Assembly (NCBI GenBank): GCA_964247055.1
Contig: OZ176056.1
Coordinates: forward strand, 2,418,001 to 2,482,000
Length of the DNA: 64,000 nt
Source of the DNA: Paragordius varius
Lineage: Eukaryota > Nematomorpha
Direction of reading: 5' to 3'
Shown here: positions 56,121 to 64,000 of the stretch, piece by piece
How positions within the stretch are numbered: the stretch's first letter is position 1
How the letters are laid out: the number at the start of each line of letters is the position of its first letter
Translations under genes and position numbers: made by a program
The notes under the pieces: generated by a model
The model's input: only the letters and a program-made list of their open reading frames with translations
The model's database searches: none
Told to the model about the DNA's origin: nothing

Positions 56121-56574
56121 AATGTTATTTCTATAAATTATTATTTTGTTGGCATCACACATGATTTATTCTCTAAATTTTATAGATATTGTTTTATAAA
56201 TAAAATTTAGCATTTCTGCTTTAAAATCACCTCCAAAAAATCGGACGAACACCATATTTTTATAGAAAATAGTAAACTTATTCGCTAGATTGGTGAAAAT
56301 GCGTCGGTAAGTATAACCACCAAATAGTTATAAACACAGTAAAATAAATCTTAGTAGTAAGCGTGGAAAAAATACAGTTTTTCCGATTTTAATAATTTTT
56401 TATTAATTCATGCATTATTTTTTTTTTATCGGTCTGCACGATTATTTGAAACGAATATTTGTCCCGTAAAGTTATTTGTGTGTTATGACATCTGGTCTAC
56501 AATATGATAAAAAATTTTGTGTATTTGATTTGCGTTTAAGACGTTATATTCTGGTAAATTACCCAATTTAGTAT

Positions 56575-57090
56575 TTCTTCTTTCACTTTTTTGTCCTAGT
56601 TCACATTTTGGGGTAGTTTTATATCCTAGAGTTCAATTTTGTAATAAACTTTAATTTTATGTGTTACTTTAGTTTATTAAACATTGTTCTCTGCAATAAA
56701 AAAGCTTGTATTTTTTACAGTTTTGCGACTTCTAGATTCCTAAAATTCCGATATCCCCAAGATTAAAACGAACAGCTGATATTAAATCAAATATCAGGTT
56801 TTTCCGGTAAAATGTAGAGTGAAAACTTTTTGAGGTAATAATTTACATTTTCTAATCATATAATTTATTTTCCTGTGTATTAGCGATTTAAAAAAAATAA
56901 TGACTACAAAAAAGTTTAAAATGAAATTACAATTTTACATCTTAAAAAAATTATATTATGCGCCTAAAAGGCTAATGAAGGCATATTTTTGAATTCGGCT
57001 TAATATCTTAAATAATTTTTAAGATACTCAAATTTCAAATCGCTCTGGGATATAAAACTACCCCAAATGGTTATGGAGTATTAATACGCT
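56575..57090. repeat. Dispersed ~500-bp repeat, second direct copy
   Basis: Aligned block by block with 55425-56120 and 12105-12640; its right end reaches the 3' end of the folate-receptor-like gene. Confidence 0.58.
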
Positions 57091-57096
57091 CTAAAA

Positions 57097-57102
57097 TTTA
57101 TT
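57097..57102 (-). terminator. Polyadenylation signal of the folate-receptor-like gene
   Basis: AATAAA on the minus strand 11 nt after the TAA stop. Confidence 0.55.
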
Positions 57103-57113
57103 TTATATGAAAT

Positions 57114-60100
57114 TTATAGGGGAAAATATAAAAAAACAGATAATAATAAGGATATAATAAATATGAGATTCGGGGTTATTTGTTGTAAGTTTATTGCATT
57201 ATTGATTATCGGTTCATAGCGCTTCCATACCTCAGCGTGATTGCCTATTCGCCTTGGATCAAAACATGAGGTCTCATTTTCATCTACATACACGTATCTA
57301 ATTTTTTTTTAAAAAAAATTATGACAATCGATAAATTTTATTTAACTGTTAAATTGAAAAAGTATACGGACAAAACGTGATTTTAACCTTGTTTTTTTAA
57401 AAAAAATTAAAATTACAATTGAAATTATAAAATTAATTGTGTTACCATAAATTATTGTATACTTTGCTTAAGTTTTGTTTTAAAAATCATGTATAAACGG
57501 TGGTTGTCTTTTAAAATAAAATTGCCAAAAAATTATGACAATCGATAAATTTAATTGTTTAACTGTAAAATTGAAAAAGTATAACGGACAAAACGTAATT
57601 TAAACCTTGATTTTTTTAAAATTAAAATTACAATAGAATTTATATATGATTGTGTTACCAATATAAAATTATGTTACATACTTTGCTTTTCATAACAATA
57701 AGTTTTAACTTAAAAAATCATTTTGGTGGTTGACTTTTAAATAAACTTGTCCTTTTTACTTTTTATCCGTATTTTTTTATATACAAATCATTTCTCTTTT
57801 AAATAGTCAAATTAAGTTATTTTTAAAATTTTTTTATATCATATAGTTTTGGTTCTTCAAGAACAGATTCGGTCACAATCCCTAATGAAGTGATGTTACC
57901 TGTTACGATTTAAGGCTCAAAAAATGGTAAAATATCTATTGATGAGTTTTTGTTACAAATGCTAATATATTTTAATATGGCTACACTTATTTTATAAGGA
58001 AAAAAATCTGTTTGGCATCAAACCATTATAGAACAGGCTTGTTTCCCAATATTCTTTTAAACTCATATCTTTACATATTATTGTGCTTATCTATTGGATT
58101 TATTTCTTTTAATCATGTGTTTTTGTGGAGTAAAAACTTGTTTAGTAGATATTGATCAACAGCTCGTATCATATAATTCTTTGCCTAATTCGGAGTTAAT
58201 ACATATTTTCCCTAAAAAATATATTTTAAATTTTGTAAAACAAAGTTTTACAGCTATAACCATAAAAAATATCTGTATTTTAAATATAAGGTTAGGAAAC
58301 GCTAAAAAATGGAGGAATCGTCATGTCATATGCTATCAAACAATGTTTTAATATTAAAAATAAGAAATTGAATTTTAATAGCAAAAAAAACCTAGAACCC
58401 CAAAGCGTATTGCACAAATGTTGAGCGTCCCTGTAGATTTCACCAAATTTTCGGCATTTATGATTGGAACACATTTGTCTATCGGTTAAAGCAAACATTT
58501 TCCGAAAGGCGAAATCGCCCAACCAATTCCCAGACTGAGTGCAGGATCGTTCAAAGAAACAAGAGGTATACCATTCCTCACAAAAGGATGAACAGAGCGG
58601 GACCTCTAAATATATACGTGGACAAATAAAATTGTACCCGAATTATACCAAATAATTTTTTTAGGAATAATATCAATGACATTAGGGTTAAAAAGTTGTA
58701 CTATCACCGTTTTTAAACTACATTTATCCATTTAAGTTTTATTTATTGAGCCCTAAATTTACTGTAATAATGTTTTGAATCTAGGGGTGTCCAATATGCC
58801 ACCCGCCGATAGATTATGTGCGGCCCGCAAAAAATCGGAGATCCATAATTTGTGAAAATATGCCGACGAAATCTTAGCAAAATTGAATATTTCATGACCA
58901 AATTTTTTGAAAAAGTCGTCGATGGCAACGTATTCGAAAAAATGTAAAATTGTGTTTGCATTTTACAGTCTTTGAATTCAATTAAAAATTTCTTACGGCC
59001 CATGCATATAGTAAAAATTAAAATTATACGGGTAAAACCAACAAATATACAGACAAAATAATTTTTTAAAAAACAACCATCTTTTTAAATCTTGATTATT
59101 TTCAATATAACTGATTATATCAATAGAAAATATATCAATTACAGATGTAAATAAGAGATGCCATCAATTTTATATATTACAGTGATAGGTAAACATTTTA
59201 TATAAGTAATATTAAGGTTTGAAAAAAGTATAATTGTCTTTTAAAAAAAAATATTTGTCTTTAAATTTTTACCTTTTGTCCGTATAATTTTAATTTTTAC
59301 TATATTTCAAATGCGGCCCACTTACCCTTTTGTGTTGGATTCCCCTGATTTAAACAATTAAAATTACTTTTTACATCCCCTTCTAGTGTACCAATCTTCC
59401 GCGGGTTTGAAACAACAAAGAATAGAGAAATATGGGGGGAACATTCATAAAAACATTCGAGATCAGCCATGATTGCATTACACCGAGGGCGCATATCTCC
59501 ACACAAATTCCAACGAATATAATTGTGAGATCGTATCTATTTTATTTGTCAAAATAAATTTTTATTTTCCCATCTTTTTACTTAATTTATTGTCCAAATT
59601 TATTATCAAGAATATAAAGTGCTCTTTTTTTATAATATTTAATTTATAATCCTATTTCATTTAAATGATGTGAATAGAACGAAAGTATTGCGATAAGGTT
59701 AAAATTTTTTATAACGAAACCGCATTCATAAAAATTATGCAGTAAAAAATTAAACGTATATTTAAAATACAATAAAAAGGTAAAAATAAAAGCTTTATAT
59801 ATTGAAATTATAAGAGCTATCTCATCTACCATCACATACGATAATATGTATATATAGATTCAGATCCAAGTCGATTTATAATTTCTTAAGCGGTTATGCC
59901 GGTTATATATTTTTTATCAGTGCAAAATAAAACCTTACTTACAACAATTAAAATGACAATTAAATATAATTAAAGTTTTTTGTCGCTCAACTAATTAAGT
60001 ACACAAAATATATGAACATTTCATTAATTTATCACAATCCTAACCCTAAAGATATAAAAAAGGGTAAAAAAGTGAATTTTTCATAAAAATACCAAGTCTT

Positions 60101-61044
60101 TTTCTACGTTTTGACTTTATGACTACAAATTTTACTGTATTTTTACTGTATGTATATTATTGGCTTACCGGTAACATAAGTTCATCTGATTGTTGTACCG
60201 AGCAACAAGATTGATTTGCGTATAAATTACAAGCTTCCATACCGTATACCCTTCGGGGGCTCATAAAAATTGGGTATGGGTTTGTCACCGTCGGATTGCT
60301 AAATGCAACTTTAGGTTGAAACAGTACAGATCTTTCATCCTTTAAAGAGTTTTTTCTTTGCAATAAAGTTGAATGTTCATATCCTTGAGTTTGTTGTTTT
60401 GCACGTTGATGAGCTAATGATTGAAGGTAGAGAGATTTTTTCATACCTAGGCTACTATACCAGCCTGTGTATTGATTTTGATAATTATTATCTCTATTTA
60501 GTAAGCCGTCAACCGGATTTATATGGTTTATTAAGGCGGGGTTATAACGTACCTCTAACGGATTCATTTGATAATTGGCTTGACTCCTTATAATTTGATT
60601 GTAATATGGATGAATTAGGCATTTTAAATCATTACCATCGTTTTCCACACTCTGTACTGGAGTGCGTAGATCTGAAGTTCCAAAATAATTAGAATAAGCT
60701 TTAGGTAAACCAATATACGTAGCATCGAATTTAGGGCGAGTCACAAAAAGTTTATCGTATTCAAGAGCTTTCCTATCATGATAAGATACCGGATATATAT
60801 TATCATTTACACTTAAGTTGATATTATTTTGATATAGAGGAATGAAGCTTTTGGTAAAAAATGGCCTCTCTGCAACGTTATTTTGAGGGAAGGGTTTAAT
60901 ATTGTTAAAATTTTGAGATGTCTGAACATTTTGTTTAGCAAAATATTTTCCTGTTAAAACTAGAAAAACTATAATCCTGATTGGATAAAATTTAATCCAT
61001 GGAATTGCAAAGGTAATGGATTCATAAAAATTTGTAGCACACAT
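57114..61044 (-). CDS. Folate-receptor-domain protein, GPI-type tail, 4 exons, 480 aa
   Basis: Exons on the minus strand: 61044-60169, 59536-59368, 58605-58392, 57297-57114; 1443 nt = 481 codons with TAA, in phase, GT-AG. The Cys-rich folate receptor domain (~270-450) reads ACNLYANQSCC (compare CSPWKKNACC), RWNLCGDMRPRC, ADLECFYECSPH, VPLCSSFCEEWYTSC, SCTQSGNW, CSNHKCRKFGEIYRDAQ, LCNTLWGSRYVY, SCFDPRR. Family members bind folate or related vitamins, or act as sperm-egg receptors. The last ~18 residues are hydrophobic (NLIFIISLLLSVFLYFPL), as in a GPI-attachment signal, and the N-terminus has a hydrophobic run (about residues 19-32). Unlike vertebrate receptors (~250 aa), about 240 Tyr/Asn-rich residues of unknown function precede the domain. 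Key folate-pocket residues cannot be assigned by eye, so the ligand is open. Intron 2 holds a hAT-like MITE with another MITE inside it. Confidence 0.87.
57344..57785. repeat. Two tandem Tc1/mariner-like MITE copies in folate-receptor intron 3
   Basis: ATTATGACAATCGATAAATTT and AACTGTTAAATTGAAAAAGTATACGGACAAAACGT recur 215-230 bp apart (57318-57390 and 57533-57600), each followed by a GTTGTCTTTTAAA or GTTGACTTTTAAA block. The second copy closes with a CTTTTTATCCGTATTTTT end. Confidence 0.5.
58783..59352. repeat. hAT-like MITE in folate-receptor intron 2, carrying a nested MITE
   Basis: Left end TAGGGGTGTCCAATATGCC with GTGCGGCCCGC; right end GCGGCCCACTTACCC...TTGGATTCCCCTG. The segment 59013-59305 inside it is a separate insertion. 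The right tip lies about 16 nt from the exon 59536-59368 donor. Confidence 0.62.
59013..59305. repeat. Tc1/mariner-like MITE nested in the hAT-like MITE
   Basis: Ends TAGTAAAAATTAAAATTATAC / GTATAATTTTAATTTTTACTA are inverted copies. Interrupts the GGCCCATGCATA...AAATGCGGCCCAC part of the host element, so it is younger. Confidence 0.68.
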
Positions 61045-62514
61045 ATATACTTAAACGATTATATAAATCTTATGGATTGCAATTTTTAATTTAGATTCAT
61101 TTTTAATTAATGGTATTGGTAGATTTAGGTTAGATTAAGTGGAAATTTTTTATTGATTGGAAATAAATTATTAAATTATATATATATAGATATTAAGATA
61201 AAATATACATTTTGTTGAAGAGAGAGAATGGAATGGTATTGACAGATATTATTATCATCTCGTATTTAATTAATAATTATTTCATATTAATAATTTTATT
61301 GCATTTTCCCTCGAGATATTACGACACATATATTCATTAATTAAAGCTTTCAAAAGCGACTTTCAAAATATAAACCCCAAATAATTAATCGCATTATAAA
61401 GCTAAAAAATCAATTTAACATATAAGAATAATAATAATTATATTAAAATTAATCTTTCAGCATTATTTTTAAATAAAAATAAATGCAAAAAAAGGAATAA
61501 AATAAATTATATGACTACATATTTTATACAAAACAAAGTAAGTACTACCAGAGACCCCTACCCTCAAAAATCAATATTTTTGATGACGATAGGCAAAATA
61601 TATATTAAGGGAGAAGTAAAGAGTAAAATAGTTGCTTAAAAACGATATTTTATTTGTAAAAAGTAAGCGCTTTTCCTTTTATTTTAGTTTATGGAATAAT
61701 TTATAGACTCTAATTACCAATATTTTGGCCATTTTACTATAGGTATAAAATAATAAAATGTTTATTGGGTAGCAAATTAAACAATAAAACAACACTAGTG
61801 ACTAATTTCGAATTCTCAAAAATGAATTTATTATTGAACTGATAATCTGAGTAAGCAGAATCTTTGGATTTTGATCATGAGATTGATTAAACAATTTAAC
61901 TTGTATTGATATTAGTAATTAAAAAGATCAAAAGGAATAGGAAGGCTTAGAGCTTTTGGGCTATGGATATATCCTAAATCCATTGTGGAAAATTTTATTA
62001 ATAAATGGCCCTATTATATTTTAACTATTATAATTAAATTTGTATCTTAGCAAATCAGTGTAAGCTCTGTTATGTAATAATAATTTTTAACAATATTTTA
62101 AATATTATAGTATGTTTATCAGATTAATTGTATACACTCATATTATCAGTGCGAAACACTAGACAATAAATTTTGACTTAAGTCCGATTTGCCGGGTGCC
62201 AAGCGCCTATTTATCTTTATATAAATTTTTTTATTTTTAGGCAATTTATGGAATAATCCGTAAAATATATAAAATATTTAAATGAGATCAAGATCAAACA
62301 TTGTGTAAAAAACAACTTTTATGTAGGTTTTCCCTTCAAAAACATATGCATTATTTTTTTGCTTAACATTTTATTACCTTTTCACTTTTTTGTCCTAATT
62401 TATCTTTTGGAGCTTGTCAGATTTTTAGGGTCAAAAAAAGATGCCTTGAAATTTCTAGCTTAACTAAGTAATAACACTTGTCCCTATTTAAAAATAATAT
62501 TTATAACATACGGA

Positions 62515-62695
62515 TTTCTAACCGGTTAGAGTGTAACCGGGGGTGGTTCCTAGAACACTAAAACCACAACCAGCCTGGTTTCTAATTCAAAAATAAACGG
62601 GGTGGCTTCTAAAACTTTGGAATCGGAAGGGCTTGGTTTCTCAAAAATTAACGGTTCTGAAACCGGTTCCGTATATATAGAACAAAGTGGTTCCT
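62515..62695. repeat. GGTTCC/AACCGGTT-rich repeat block
   Basis: Repeated AACCGGTT, GGTTTCT and GGTTCC words at 5-25 bp spacing; related blocks at 2110-2245 and 63755-63960. Class unknown. Confidence 0.5.
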
Positions 62696-63051
62696 TATTT
62701 TTATTAATAATTTTTATACAACATTTATTATAAAAATATAAGTATTTATCCTGCTTTTCACATGACTAAGTTGCTTTTATCATCATTATGATAATAAAAA
62801 ATTTTTCAGGCTTTACCTATCCTCTGAATATCAATCATATACCCTTTTTTGATGCCATTTCCTTGATCCTTTACAAATTACTTACATTTTAGTTCTAACA
62901 CCCTTGCTCAGAGTTTATTATCTGACTTAAGGTCGTCACTTGTATGCATTATTACACATAATTTTTTGGAGCTCCTCTGTGTTAAAAGTTCAGAGAGTTT
63001 CGTAACTAATGTAATACCAAGCGCTTAGATTTAGGTTTAAAGATCATTTAA

Positions 63052-63055
<4 letters not shown>

Positions 63056-63091
<36 letters not shown>
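63056..63091. repeat. (TA)n microsatellite
   Basis: About 17 TA dinucleotides. Confidence 0.9.
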
Positions 63092-63092
<1 letters not shown>

Positions 63093-64000
63093 CAGTGGTA
63101 CTCACCAAAAAATTCGCCGCCTCTATAAAATATTTTAAGTCAAGCCAAAAGCTATATTAATACCGATTTGGTGTTGAACATAAAATCTGTTAATTTTAAT
63201 ATCCCATTTTATAAAATGTAAATATCCTAATTTTTACATTCATAATGACAGTAAATTCATGCATAATATTGTGTTGTAAGTCGCAATATGTACGGTGAAT
63301 GTAACCCTAGATAAAATGTAAATTTTTTGTCATATCTGTTGCCGAAAATTACTTTGAAAGTCTCATGAGGCCCCTGTGCTTCGGTTTGAGACCTGTGGTT
63401 CCTTTTTTTTCATTGTGGGTAATTAATTTGGATGGTATAGTTTATGATTTCGTTGATTTAGGGATTGTAAAATAATATAAAGTAGATTCAATAATTAAAA
63501 GTAAAACATATAAAAGGTTAACCTGGATAAGGTATTTTCCTTTTTAAATTATGACTCTTGTCTTAAGTTTTAATAGTAAATGTCAGAATAAAATTGTCAA
63601 CAAGAATTTATTTCAATCAGATACGAGGAAAAAAATGTTATTAAAATATTTAATTAACAGAATTATGATAGGGACTTTTGGAAAACCCAAAAAATATTAT
63701 TATAGAATTAAATTTAAAATTTAAACAATAAGTATTTTTAAAATAAATATTCATATGAAAACCGGTTTTTTAGGTCTGAAATCTAATTGGTTCCTAGACA
63801 TAGTTAAAAACGGCGGACTGGTTCCTAAGAATCTGAAAATGGAAACAGTAGTACTTAAATTTTAGAACTGAATTCAAGCAAGTAAAGCTAGAAACGGGTA
63901 GGTTTCTATCTAAAGATGTCGGTTTCTGCTAAAATCTCTGGAATCGGGTTTCAATTTCATGTGTCCAGGTGTCGAATTGATAGATATTATAATTGATATT

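Larger units (their letters stand above)
53542..57096. other. Intergenic region between eL42 and the folate-receptor-like gene
   Basis: No gene supported. Contains the ~550-bp MITE, an AT-rich stretch, two direct copies of the ~500-bp dispersed repeat, and a foldback-like insertion in one of them. Two tail-relevant signals for the folate-receptor gene lie at its right end. Confidence 0.45.
61045..64000. other. Right flank of the window, no gene supported
   Basis: Very AT-rich, short frames only. A partial copy of the ~500-bp repeat (CTTTTCACTTTTTTGTCCTA) lies near 62375-62400, degenerate GGTTCC/AACCGGTT-rich blocks at 62515-62695 and 63755-63960, and a TA run at 63056-63091. Confidence 0.42.

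Noticed and set aside
60369-60593. 74-aa plus-strand frame
   Set aside because: Antisense shadow of the folate-receptor-like first exon.

Overview
The window is AT-rich (about three quarters A+T) nuclear DNA from an animal. Its genes carry spliceosomal introns, and one is a DOK-type PH+PTB tyrosine-kinase adaptor, a family known from metazoans. The lineage cannot be fixed from the sequence. Intron sizes are strikingly bimodal: many introns are 21-30 nt, others are kilobases long and full of transposons. Short introns of this kind are described for dicyemid mesozoans and, as short 5' introns, for schistosome-like flatworms; this is a pointer, not an identification.

Layout. 879-1115 (+): last exon of a glutaredoxin-like cysteine-rich (GRXCR) gene that enters from the left. 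2922-11511 (+): ornithine aminotransferase, 8 exons, 441 aa, with a LINE in intron 6 that itself holds an inverted-arm element carrying hammerhead-ribozyme motifs. 14102-24417 (+): DOK adaptor, 12 exons, 1086 aa. 26653-34160 (-): very long CBR1-like short-chain dehydrogenase, 3 exons, 1563 aa. 38461-44571 (-): mitochondrial ribosomal protein mS35 (MRPS35), 6 exons, whose first intron holds a tandem array made from its own exon end. 46028-53055 (+): TMEM39-like ER membrane protein, with four introns of 21-30 nt at its 5' end. 53144-53537 (-): ribosomal protein eL42, three introns of 25-28 nt. 57114-61044 (-): folate-receptor-domain protein with a GPI-type tail, 4 exons, 480 aa.

The exon models were built by hand from the sequence. 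In each complete model the exon lengths add up to a whole number of codons and every junction keeps phase and GT-AG ends. The genes are unrelated housekeeping and signalling genes; nothing suggests an operon or pathway cluster.

The rest is mobile DNA: two LINE insertions plus one LINE relic, a foldback-like family whose inverted arms are built from ~20-bp tandem subrepeats (nine copies), hAT-like and Tc1/mariner-like MITEs, a decayed mariner transposase, and other dispersed repeats. Intergenic stretches 1116-2921, 11567-14101, 24418-26279, 34161-38460, 44584-46027, 53542-57096 and 61045-64000 hold no gene I can support.
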